Shown here piece by piece: positions 18,401 through 25,453 of a stretch of 64,000 nt of DNA. The translations under genes were made by a program, and so were the position numbers. Within the stretch, counting starts at the first letter, position 1. Each line of letters begins with the position of its first letter. Location: the NCBI GenBank assembly GCA_007693765.1, contig RECZ01000155.1, positions 1-64,000 of the forward strand, given 5' to 3'. Below the pieces are notes generated by a model that saw nothing but the letters and a program-made list of their open reading frames with translations, ran no database searches and was not told the DNA's origin. Origin of the DNA: Phycisphaerales bacterium (GTDB taxonomy: Bacteria > Planctomycetota > Phycisphaerae > Phycisphaerales > UBA1924).

Positions 18401-18915
18401 GCGACGGCCTGCTCGTAGGCCCGGCGTGCGGAGGCGGCCGCGTCGTAGGCGTCGGCGGCCTCGGTGAGCATCGCGACGCGTTCGGACTCGGAGCGGGCGA
18501 GGCTGTCGATCGCGGCGCGTCGTTCCTCGCCGCTGAGGCGGAGCGCACGCTCGAGCGCTGGCGCTTCGATGGTGTACGTCTCGAAGGCTTCGAGCGCCTC
18601 CTCGTAACGCACCCGGAGTTCGCGCACACGGTCGCTGGGGAGGGGCATCGAGATCTCGATGCGGTTCTCCCCCTGCGCGACGATGGTGATGTCGAGAGCG
18701 CCCGTGGGGTTGATGCGGTTCTTGAGCACCTCGATGGTGCGGCCGAGTACCTCTCGCGCGTTCTCGCCGCGCTCGATCTCGACGGGGTAGACGAGGCTCA
18801 CACCACCGGCGAGGTCCTTGCCGCGGCGCAGCTTCTCGGCGGGCGGATTGATGGCGAGGGCGGCGATGACGAGCGCCGTCAAAACGATGATCGCGTTCCG
18901 AACGATGTTTCGCAT
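15460..18915 (-). CDS. secDF: Fused protein-export protein SecD-SecF
   Basis: An 1151-residue inner-membrane protein that uses the proton gradient to help pull exported proteins out of the Sec channel. SecD comprises residues 1 to about 655. It has an N-terminal transmembrane helix, LKNRINPTGA (the D1 signature), a second periplasmic block ending in GQISGG, and a helix bundle with GIAVDANVLIYERIREE. SecF follows from about 660, with FRGGTAVTIR and GYSLNDTIVTMDRIRENR. An Ala/Glu/Arg-rich insertion at about 105-255 in the first periplasmic domain looks coiled-coil and is not present in E. coli SecD. The gene lies 66 bases downstream of yajC. Confidence 0.95.
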   Translation of the reverse strand: MRNIVRNAIIVLTALVIAALAINPPAEKLRRGKDLAGGVSLVYPVEIERGENAREVLGRTIEVLKNRINPTGALDITIVAQGENRIEISMPLPSDRVRELRVRYEEALEAFETYTIEAPALERALRLSGEERRAAIDSLARSESERVAMLTEAADAYDAAASARRAYEQAVAQGDVDEAIIDDLVAAAAEAEIRYERARGAALAASIRADEVRRALELPDQSRVIVDRATREAVSLPSPRAQAINRLREQHPDAAPLLDDAIAAFEAYASERRGLDDPSDLIRLLRGAGVLSFRITVEADDLSDLQAVRDEFRERGPRQARPPGMRWFEIEDIEQWYDTVDDLRRLRNDAAAFFANRGYIGEERDGQYFILLWDSPGMRLTSAEGNWSVANAFASADERGMPAIGFAMDALGARFLGELTGANVGRNMAILLDDRAYTAPRLLSRISNRGQISGGSGGFSQDDISYIVRTLRAGSLGAKLGDEPIHIDVLAPQLGADNLRRGMIAGVYALIAIAIFMVFYYFTSGFIAITALACNALLLLGVMAIGQAAFTMPGIAGVILTFGIAVDANVLIYERIREEVRAGAKIKAAVRLGYSKALSAIVDGNVTNLIVCVVLYWTGTTEIRGFAVTLGIGVVTTLFSALVITRLIYTIGLEGFKWKRIVMLPTVVPVIDRILEPKIEWIRYRPIFFTISGVLLIASFSLMAFQGREMFDNEFRGGTAVTIRLKADDDGRQLMLTRPEAEQRVRDRAMQAPAGTPIAQLINAQVLALNPEADNITSAMFQVKTVVTDVNVVSEAVIDAFSDVLDAHPPLAFDAIRADPVLQRALGDSIGAPEIRDNVEEFIGGVVVVAERVAPAPTLADLERRLRELRAQPDHADAAARPHRIVIVEGTAESVTSFALVVRDTGVDFFDDEGRWRSELAAQEERLVRDALERGTSLAGVQSFSPAIAATFAADATVAVILSLLGILIYLWVRFGSVRYSLAATAAILHDAIVALGAVALCEVLFIYVPGFAAAVGLEPFKINLAMVAAVLTILGYSLNDTIVTMDRIRENRGKLVHASREVINLSINQTLSRTVITSFTTLLAVTILYVFGGQSIRGFAFAIMIGVVIGTYSSFGIAAQLVYSKRASEPVRPIRRGAVADENEQTLVST

Positions 18916-18981
18916 GTGCTCAGGGAACCGGATGCGTCGGTGAAGGAGGGATGCGCCGGGGACGCGGGTCGGCGCTGGGTG

Positions 18982-19509
18982 TCAGGAGTTGACGGTTTCC
19001 GCGGGGGCGAGCGTGTCGCTCGTGGAGGCGGAGGACGAGCTCTTCTTGAGCACGGACTGGACGGCGCTGCGGGCGATGCGGAGCTTGGTGTTCGTCGCCT
19101 CGTCGACCTTGAGCACGATCTCGTCGTCGCGGATCTCGGCGACGGTGCCGATCACGCCGCCGATGGTCTGCACACGGTCGTGGCGGGTGAGGCCGCCGAG
19201 CATCTCGGCCCGGCGCTTCTTCTCTTTGCGGCCCGCGAAGATCTGCATGACGATCATGAACACGAACATCATGAGGATGAGCGGGAGGAACATCCCCATG
19301 CCGCCCATGCCCTGGGGCTGGGCGGCCTGCTGCTGGCCGGGGGCGCCGAGCGGCTGACCCTCCTGCTGCACGGTCCCGGCGCCGCCGTCGGAGCGACCCG
19401 CGATCGGGGGGGCGGCCTGCGCGGCGGATGCGAGCGTTGCGTGCCCCGTGGCGTTGGAGTTGGGACCGACGAGGGCGAGGGTGATGATGGGGCTGGTCTG
19501 GGTCGTCAT
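18982..19509 (-). CDS. yajC: Preprotein translocase subunit YajC
   Basis: A 175-residue single-pass membrane protein that associates with SecDF. The hydrophobic helix (MFLPLILMMFVFMIVMQIF, about 88-106) is followed by the family core GRKEKKRRAEMLGGLTRHDRV, QTIGGVIGTV and the DDEIVLKVDE strand. The N-terminal 85 residues are a low-complexity Gly/Gln/Ala-rich extension (QQQAAQPQGMGGMGM), longer than in E. coli YajC (about 110 residues in total). It lies directly upstream of secDF, as in many bacteria. Confidence 0.95.
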   Translation of the reverse strand: MTTQTSPIITLALVGPNSNATGHATLASAAQAAPPIAGRSDGGAGTVQQEGQPLGAPGQQQAAQPQGMGGMGMFLPLILMMFVFMIVMQIFAGRKEKKRRAEMLGGLTRHDRVQTIGGVIGTVAEIRDDEIVLKVDEATNTKLRIARSAVQSVLKKSSSSASTSDTLAPAETVNS

Positions 19510-19602
19510 AGTGTCGTCTCAGTGCTGTAGAAGGCTGTGCGGGCGGGTTCGAGGCGGGGATGTGCGTCCCGTACGGCGGTCGCCGCGGGTCGTGCGGAGT
19601 CT

Positions 19603-20889
19603 TTATGGCCTTTCGGCGTCCCCGATCTCGGGCGACGCGCTCGCGTCCGAGGGCTGGGGGTCATACGAGCGGACGCTGAGTACAGGCCAACGCCTGTCGA
19701 GCGCAGACCAATCATCATGGCCGATTGCCCGCCGGATGTCCAACATCAGGCGCTGGAAGTGTCGCAGATTGTGCAGGCTGACGAGGATCGGCCCCAGCAT
19801 CTCGTCTGAAAGGAACAGGTGCCGGATGTACGCCCGCGTGAACGGGCGCCCGTCGGGGGTGGGCCAGCCGTGGGACCCGGGGTCGCAGGCGAGGCAGTCG
19901 CAGCCCGTCTCGATGGGCCGGTCGTCCTCGCTGAACGCGGCGTTCCGGAGGCGGATCTGCCCCGTGCGGGTGAACGCGTTGGCGTTGCGCCCGTTCCGCG
20001 TGGGCAGGACGCAGTCGAACATGTCCACGCCGGCCCGCACCGCGGCGACCAAGTCCCGCTCGTAGCCGACGCCCATCAGGTAGCGGGGCTTGTCCTGCGG
20101 CAGGAGGGGGGCGGTATGGGCGACGACGCGGGCGATGTCCCCCGGCCCCTCCCCCACCGCCACGCCGCCGATGGCGTAGCCGGGGAGGTCGATCGCGCAG
20201 ACGCGCTGGGCGGACCACTCACGCTTGGCGAGGTCGGTGCCGCCCTGGACGATGCCGAAGAGGGCCTGATCGTCGGGGCGGGCGTGGGCCTTCACGCAGC
20301 GCTCGAGCCAGCGGATGGTGCGCTCGTTGGCGATGGTGAGGCGGGCGTCGTGGTCGTAGCCCGCGCTGAAGTTGGCGGCGTGCTGGGCGGCCAGCCGGAG
20401 GCGCGTGAGGTTGAAGGTGCGCGGGTCGACGCTGGGCGGGCAGTCGTCCAGGGCCATGATGATGTCGGCGCCGAGTTTGTTCTGCGTCTCGATGGCGCGC
20501 TCGGGGGTGAGGTCGATCATCGAGCCGTCGACGATCGACTTGAAGACGACCGAGTCTTCGCTGACGCGGTTGCCGTCGGCCATGGAGTAGGCCTGATAGC
20601 CGCCCGAGTCGGTGAGAATGGGGCCGTCCCAGCCCATGAACGGGTGCAGCCCGCCGCGACGCTCGATGAGGTCCGGGCCGGGTCGCAGGAGCAGGTGGTA
20701 GGTGTTGGCGAGCACGACCTGCGCGCCGGTGGCGCGCACGAGATGGGGCAGGATGCCTTTCACGGTGGCCCGGGTGCCTACGGGCATGAAGGCGGGCGTG
20801 TCGAACGCCCCGTGCGGCGTGTACACCTTCCCCGTGCGGGCGTTGGTCGCCCGCGATCGTTCGAGGATCTCGAAGCGCAGTGCGCTCAT
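19603..20889 (-). CDS. tgt: Queuine tRNA-ribosyltransferase (tRNA-guanine transglycosylase)
   Basis: A 428-residue enzyme that swaps guanine 34 for the queuosine precursor in tRNAs with GUN anticodons. Family motifs: TPAFMPVGTRATVKG, the substrate loop DSGGYQAYS (usually DSGGFQVFS), GIVQGG, GYAIGGVAVGE, and MFDCVLPTRNGRNANAF with nucleophile Asp near residue 292. The zinc site is CDCLACD then AYIRHLF, with about ten extra residues (GSHGWPTPDG) between the third Cys and the His region. It ends seven bases after... the rhomboid gene stop, so the two are probably one transcript. The C-terminal tail is Pro/Ser-rich. Confidence 0.94.
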   Translation of the reverse strand: MSALRFEILERSRATNARTGKVYTPHGAFDTPAFMPVGTRATVKGILPHLVRATGAQVVLANTYHLLLRPGPDLIERRGGLHPFMGWDGPILTDSGGYQAYSMADGNRVSEDSVVFKSIVDGSMIDLTPERAIETQNKLGADIIMALDDCPPSVDPRTFNLTRLRLAAQHAANFSAGYDHDARLTIANERTIRWLERCVKAHARPDDQALFGIVQGGTDLAKREWSAQRVCAIDLPGYAIGGVAVGEGPGDIARVVAHTAPLLPQDKPRYLMGVGYERDLVAAVRAGVDMFDCVLPTRNGRNANAFTRTGQIRLRNAAFSEDDRPIETGCDCLACDPGSHGWPTPDGRPFTRAYIRHLFLSDEMLGPILVSLHNLRHFQRLMLDIRRAIGHDDWSALDRRWPVLSVRSYDPQPSDASASPEIGDAERP

Positions 20890-20896
20890 GGGCTGG

Positions 20897-21814
20897 TCAT
20901 CCTCGGCGGGCGTCCGTCGCGTCGCGCAGGACGGCGCGCTCGGCCTCGCTGAGGCTGTGCAGGCCCTCCGTGGCGACCTTGCTCAGGACGCGGTCGACCT
21001 CGGCCTGGCTGGGGCCACGGGGCGTTGACCTCGGGGTGCGGGGCGCGTGCTTGCTCGCGGCGACGCGCCCGGCGTGGCGTTTCTTGTCCGGCGGCTTGAA
21101 GACATCGAAGAAGTCGTGCAGCAGGTGGGGCCGACGCACGAAGTACGCGCCGGCGAGCGCGCCGCCGATGTGGGCCGCGTCGCCGCCGGCGTTTGCGCCG
21201 CCCAGCAGCAGGTTGGCCAGCGCCACGCCGACGTAGATGTACGCGAGCGTGCGCAGCCGCAGGCTGATGGGCGGGAAGATGAGTTGCATGACGGCGTGCG
21301 GCTGGTAGTGGGCCGCGGCCATCACCACGCCGAACACGCCCGCCGAGGCGCCGATGAGCGGCGTGCGCATGTCGTGGATGAGCAGCCCGGGCAGAGAGAC
21401 GGGCAGCATGTAGCCGAGCAGGTTCAGCGTGAGGTACATGATCGCGCCGAATACGCCGCAGACAAGGTAGAACGCCGCGTAGCGCTTGGACCCCATCCGA
21501 GACTCGACCGCGCCGCCGAAGACCCAGAGCGCGAACATGTTGAAGAGGATGTGGAAGAGGCTCGCCTGCGAGTGCAGGAACTGGAAGGTGAGCAGCCTCC
21601 AGACCTCGAGGCCGAAGAATCCTTCCTGGGTGTTGAAGTTGCCCCACGTCAGCAGCGTGTTTCTCACCGGCGGAGAAAGCTGCATCACCACGAAGATGGC
21701 GATGTTGACGACGATCAGCCACGTGTTGAACGACCACGCGGGCAGGGCGCCGACGCGGGCGCGGCGGGGCGTTCGCTGGTCGGCTCTGAGATAATCGCGG
21801 TCGTACAGGCCCAT
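20897..21814 (-). CDS. Rhomboid-family intramembrane serine protease
   Basis: A 305-residue polytopic membrane protease. The catalytic Ser lies in GASAGVFGV and the His in AHIGGALAGAYF. The conserved loop-1 WR motif (VWRLLTFQFLH) and HILFNMFALWVFGGAVE are also present. After the last helix, a soluble tail (about 225-305) ends in a short helical module, QAEVDRVLSKVATEGLHSLS, that recurs at the C-terminus of the neighbouring site-2 protease. The gene lies 122 bases after that protease and 7 bases before tgt. The substrates are unknown. Confidence 0.93.
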   Translation of the reverse strand: MGLYDRDYLRADQRTPRRARVGALPAWSFNTWLIVVNIAIFVVMQLSPPVRNTLLTWGNFNTQEGFFGLEVWRLLTFQFLHSQASLFHILFNMFALWVFGGAVESRMGSKRYAAFYLVCGVFGAIMYLTLNLLGYMLPVSLPGLLIHDMRTPLIGASAGVFGVVMAAAHYQPHAVMQLIFPPISLRLRTLAYIYVGVALANLLLGGANAGGDAAHIGGALAGAYFVRRPHLLHDFFDVFKPPDKKRHAGRVAASKHAPRTPRSTPRGPSQAEVDRVLSKVATEGLHSLSEAERAVLRDATDARRG

Positions 21815-21936
21815 GCCGTTGTGTCGCGCTCCGTGCGGAGAAGGGGTTGGTGCGGCGCCGTCCGTGGCCGCCGAGGCGGTGCGGGGCCCCGCTGATGAGA
21901 CGCGCCCCGGTTCTTCGGGTTCGTGCGGGGGCGATG

Positions 21937-23004
21937 TTACCCGCGACGGCGGCGGTTGGTGGCCCGCTTGAGGACGGCGTGCTCACGCCGGTTCAGGGCG
22001 TCGATGCCCTCGGAGGCGATTTTGGCGAGGATCCGGTCCACCTCGGCCTGCTCCTGCGCTTCGCGCTCGAGCCGGCGGATTTCTCTGGGGGAAGGCTCGT
22101 CGGGCTCGTCGTCGTCGGATGCGCCATGTTTCCAGTCGTCGGCGCCGGCGCCCCAGAGGCCGCCCTCGCCGACGCGGCCGAGTTCGTCGGGCGCGCGGAG
22201 CCGGCGGCGCTCGAACCAGCACGTCAGCCCGCCGAAGGCGGCGATGCCGATGAGCATCGCGTGGTTCCCCACCAGCCCCACGAGCGCGAGCACGATGGCG
22301 CCCACCAGCCCGATCGTGATCGCGACCTCGAGCGAGGGGATGCGTCCGATGCGCGGCCAGAGCACTTCGCGGAGCACGCGCCCGCCGTCGAGCGGGAAGA
22401 TCGGCAGCAGCAGGTTGAAGCCCAGCAGCACGATGTTGAGGTAGTGCGTGAGCCACAGCGCGACGAGCCAATAGGTGTCGATCCCGCTGATCACCGCGCC
22501 GGGCCGGAAAGGGTTGAAGACGATGTCCTCGCGCATGCCCGCGAGCAGCAGGCCGACGGAGGTGATGGGCAGGATCGCGACGTTCACCATCGGCCCGCCG
22601 AGCGTGGTCACAAGATGGGCGCGCCAGTTCTCGGGCGGGTTGCACGAGGCGAGGCCGCCGAGGGGCCACATGAGGATGTCGTCCGCCTCGCCCTTGACGG
22701 CGCGGCAGGCGAAGCAGTGGCCGAACTCGTGCAGCAGCACCAGCACGAAGAGCGCCGACATGGCGACGAGTGCGTACGCGAAGCCCCACGCGTCCTGCAG
22801 CAGGGAGTAGGCCAGCCTCGCGACGATGAAGAGCACGAAGAAGACGTGTATGCGCACGCGGATCCCCGCCACCGTCCCCAGCGTGAGGGCCCAGTTGAAG
22901 GGGTTGTCGGCGTCGCCGAAGACGCGGGCGAGCGTCTCGCGGAACCGGCCCTGTCCGGCGTCGGGGTGGCGCATGCCTCGGTGATCCTTCCAGTCGCTGG
23001 TCAT
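21937..23004 (-). CDS. M50-family (site-2 protease-like) intramembrane zinc metalloprotease
   Basis: A 355-residue multi-pass membrane protease. The zinc-binding HExxH is in VLLHEFGHCFACR, and the third ligand Asp is in FPLDGGRVLREV. GGPMVNVAILP corresponds to the NPxxN-like region. The C-terminal cytosolic part is acidic and ends in QAEVDRILAKIASEGIDALN, matching the tail of the rhomboid protease next door. Its start codon overlaps the Nudix stop by four bases (23001-23004), so the two are coupled. Length and topology fit the SpoIVFB-like subgroup without PDZ or CBS domains. Confidence 0.92.
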   Translation of the reverse strand: MTSDWKDHRGMRHPDAGQGRFRETLARVFGDADNPFNWALTLGTVAGIRVRIHVFFVLFIVARLAYSLLQDAWGFAYALVAMSALFVLVLLHEFGHCFACRAVKGEADDILMWPLGGLASCNPPENWRAHLVTTLGGPMVNVAILPITSVGLLLAGMREDIVFNPFRPGAVISGIDTYWLVALWLTHYLNIVLLGFNLLLPIFPLDGGRVLREVLWPRIGRIPSLEVAITIGLVGAIVLALVGLVGNHAMLIGIAAFGGLTCWFERRRLRAPDELGRVGEGGLWGAGADDWKHGASDDDEPDEPSPREIRRLEREAQEQAEVDRILAKIASEGIDALNRREHAVLKRATNRRRRG

Positions 23005-23543
23005 GCGTGCCCGGCGGGCAGGAGGCCGCGCCGGAGGGCAATGAGCAGGGCGAGCATGGACTTGGCGTCGATGAGCTCGGCCTTATCGATCATGTCGAAG
23101 CACGTTTGTAGAGGCACGGGCGTCACCTGGATGCGTTCGTCGGCCTCCGGGCGTTCGCCGACGTGGGTCAGATCGGTGGCGAGGAAGGCGTGCATCAGTT
23201 CGTCCGTGAGGCCGGGCGTGGTGAGGAACGAGCCCAGCGGTATCAGCCGGTCCGCCCGCCAGCCGGTTTCTTCGATGAGCTCCCGGGCCGCACAGATTTC
23301 GGGGGCCTCGCCGCGGTCGATGGTGCCGGCGGGGAGCTCCAGGAGCCAGTCGTCGACGGCGACGCGGAGATTCCGGATCATCGCGACCCGCCCGTCGGGG
23401 AGCAGCGGGAGGATCACGACGGCCCCGGGGTGACGGACGATCTCGCGTTCGAGGGTGGACCCGTCCTCGAGATGCAGGCATACGCGCTCGAAATCGAACT
23501 TCGAGCCTTTGTGGAGAACGTCGCGCTCGCAAGTACGGCTCAT
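23001..23543 (-). CDS. Nudix hydrolase, ADP-ribose pyrophosphatase type
   Basis: A 180-residue cytosolic pyrophosphohydrolase. The Nudix box runs from about residue 90: AGTIDRGEAPEICAARELIEETGW fits Gx5Ex5[UA]xREx2EExGU. The upstream strand LLELPAGTI is typical of ADP-ribose pyrophosphatases (NudF-like). I chose the ATG at 23543 because a TATGAT -10 box ends seven bases before it; an in-frame ATG at 23555 lies inside that box. The start is head-to-head with mlaF, with fewer than 20 bases between. It is the first gene of the coupled minus-strand run. Confidence 0.88.
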   Translation of the reverse strand: MSRTCERDVLHKGSKFDFERVCLHLEDGSTLEREIVRHPGAVVILPLLPDGRVAMIRNLRVAVDDWLLELPAGTIDRGEAPEICAARELIEETGWRADRLIPLGSFLTTPGLTDELMHAFLATDLTHVGERPEADERIQVTPVPLQTCFDMIDKAELIDAKSMLALLIALRRGLLPAGHA

Positions 23544-23550
23544 CGATGGA

Positions 23551-23556
23551 ATCATA
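23551..23556 (-). promoter_or_regulatory. -10 box (TATGAT) of the Nudix gene, within a very short divergent promoter
   Basis: On the minus strand TATGAT ends seven bases before the ATG at 23543. The opposite mlaF start is at 23562, so two divergent genes start 18 bases apart. Their promoters must overlap each other or lie inside the opposite coding region. Confidence 0.45.
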
Positions 23557-23561
23557 GGGGA

Positions 23562-24431
23562 GTGACCGCCCCCGCCACGAGCCGCGACGCCAGCCCCCCC
23601 ATCGTCCGGTTCGTCGGCGTGCGAAAGTCGTTCGGCGCCCTGCGGGTGCTGCAGGACATCGATCTCACGTTCAATACCGGCGAGACGACCGTGGTGCTGG
23701 GGCCCTCGGGCGTGGGCAAATCCGTGCTGCTCAAGCACATCGCGGGGCTGCTGCGGCCGGATCGCGGCGAGGTGTGGTTCCGCGACACGCGGATCGACGG
23801 AATGAACGAACGGCGCCTGAGCGGCATCCGGCGGGAGATCGGCTTTCTGTTTCAGCAGGCGGCCCTCTTCGATTCGATGAGCGTGGAGGAGAACGTCGCC
23901 TTCCCGCTCACGGAGCACACGAGCCTCGGGCGCGCCGAGCGCCGGGAGCGGGTGAGCGAGGCGCTGCGGACGGTGGGCATCGAGGGGATGCTCGCGAAGC
24001 TCCCCGCCCAGCTCTCGGGCGGGCAGCGCAAGCGGGTGGGCCTGGCGCGGGCGATCATCCTGAAGCCCGCGTTAATCCTCTATGACGAGCCCACGACCGG
24101 GCTGGACCCCGTACGGGCCGACGGCATCAACGAGCTGATCTTGAAGATGCGCAGCGAGCTCGGCGTCAGCGGCATCGTCGTCACACACGACATCACCAGC
24201 GCCCGGAAGGTCGCCGATCGGCTGGTGATGCTGCGGGACGGGCGGGTGGTCGCGGACGGCACGTTCGACGAACTCGAATCTTCGCCGGACCCCTACGTCC
24301 AGCACTTCCTGCGCGGACGCTACGATCCGGCCATGGACGAACCCACCAGCCACAACGGCGTCCCCGTTCCCCACAGCGCAGGCTCGTCCGGCGACGACGA
24401 CGCGCCCCGCCACGAAGCGGGTGAAGCATGA
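23562..24431 (+). CDS. mlaF: MlaF-like ABC transporter ATP-binding protein
   Basis: A 289-residue cytosolic ATPase for lipid trafficking between the membranes. It has Walker A (GPSGVGKS), the Q-loop (FLFQQAALFDSMSVEENVAFPL, which is characteristic of Mla/Mce ATPases), the signature LSGGQRKRV, Walker B (LILYDEPTTGLDP) and the switch His (VVTHD). A C-terminal extension of about 35 residues is acidic and polar. The start is inferred at GTG 23562; no good ribosome binding site is visible. It overlaps mlaD by four bases. No permease gene (mlaE) is adjacent, which is unusual. Confidence 0.92.
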   Translation: MTAPATSRDASPPIVRFVGVRKSFGALRVLQDIDLTFNTGETTVVLGPSGVGKSVLLKHIAGLLRPDRGEVWFRDTRIDGMNERRLSGIRREIGFLFQQAALFDSMSVEENVAFPLTEHTSLGRAERRERVSEALRTVGIEGMLAKLPAQLSGGQRKRVGLARAIILKPALILYDEPTTGLDPVRADGINELILKMRSELGVSGIVVTHDITSARKVADRLVMLRDGRVVADGTFDELESSPDPYVQHFLRGRYDPAMDEPTSHNGVPVPHSAGSSGDDDAPRHEAGEA

Positions 24432-25453
24432 ACCCGCGCATTCGCGACCTGCTCATCGGTCTGACGGCGCTGATCGGCGTGCTCGGTCTGGCGGCGATGC
24501 TGTTCCTGTTCGGCGAGTTCCAAGGTCGAAAAACGTACGAACTGCACATCGTGCTCGACACCGCGCAGGGGCTGACGCCGGTCTCGCCGGTGACGCTCAA
24601 CGGCGTGCGTGTGGGGCAGATCAAGTCGATCGGCGTTGCGCCCGACCCGCGCGACGGCGTGACAATGCGCGTCGGCATCTTCGAGAACATGCGCATCCCC
24701 CGCGACATAGAGTTGGCGATCGACCGCACCTTTGTGGGCGACGCCACGCTGGCCATGCGAACACCCCTCGCGATCGGGGGCCGCCCCGCGGGCGAGATCG
24801 AGTTTCTGGAGCCCGGCGACACCATCCATGGCACGGCGGCGACGCTGCTGGATCAGATCGGCTCGCTGCTGGATCAGCGGCTGAGCTCGCTCGATCGCGC
24901 GGTCGATTCGTTCGAGCGCCTGAGCGACGCCTACGTGCGCGTCGGCGAGCGCGTCGAAGACCTTCTGGCGCCGCGCACGCTCGCGGACGTGGACGCGGGC
25001 GCATCCCCCCCCAACATCTACACGGCCGTGGCGCGAGTGGACACGGTGGCGAGCGAGCTGCGCCGGTGGCTCGGCGATGAGACCCTCCGCGCCGACGCCC
25101 AGCGGGCGGTCGCGCAGGCCGCGAATCTGTTCGAGGAAGCGAGCACGGCGCTCGAGACGTGGACGGAGACCGCCCAGCGCGTCGGCGCTCAGGTGGATCA
25201 GATCGGCGAGCAGACGGCCGTCGCCGTCGCCGACTTCGGCGAATTCGCGCGCAGCGTGGGCGTGGCGGTCGAAGAAGTGCGGATGGTCGTCGGGGCCCTC
25301 AACGACGGGCAGGGCACGGCGGGGCAGTTGCTCAAGAACCCCGACCTGTTCAACGCCATGACCGACGCCGCCCGCCGGCTGGAGCGCGCCCTGCTCGAGG
25401 CGCAGCTCCTGGTCGAGAAGTACCGCAAGGAAGGCATCCCCATCCAGTGGTGA
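24428..25453 (+). CDS. mlaD: MCE-domain (MlaD-like) substrate-binding protein
   Basis: A 341-residue membrane-anchored periplasmic protein. One N-terminal transmembrane helix (LLIGLTALIGVLGLAAMLFLFG) precedes the MCE domain (about 38-125): YELHIVLDTAQGLTPVSPVTLNGVRVGQI is the family signature, with the V-x-L-N-G-V-x-V-G-x-V/I core. The C-terminal 200 residues are predicted helical and carry Ala/Glu heptads (RAVDSFERL, FEEASTALETWTETAQRV), as in other MCE proteins that form helical barrels. GTAGQLLKNPDLFN is a common MCE tail motif. It overlaps mlaF upstream and xseA downstream by four bases each. Confidence 0.93.
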   Translation: MNPRIRDLLIGLTALIGVLGLAAMLFLFGEFQGRKTYELHIVLDTAQGLTPVSPVTLNGVRVGQIKSIGVAPDPRDGVTMRVGIFENMRIPRDIELAIDRTFVGDATLAMRTPLAIGGRPAGEIEFLEPGDTIHGTAATLLDQIGSLLDQRLSSLDRAVDSFERLSDAYVRVGERVEDLLAPRTLADVDAGASPPNIYTAVARVDTVASELRRWLGDETLRADAQRAVAQAANLFEEASTALETWTETAQRVGAQVDQIGEQTAVAVADFGEFARSVGVAVEEVRMVVGALNDGQGTAGQLLKNPDLFNAMTDAARRLERALLEAQLLVEKYRKEGIPIQW

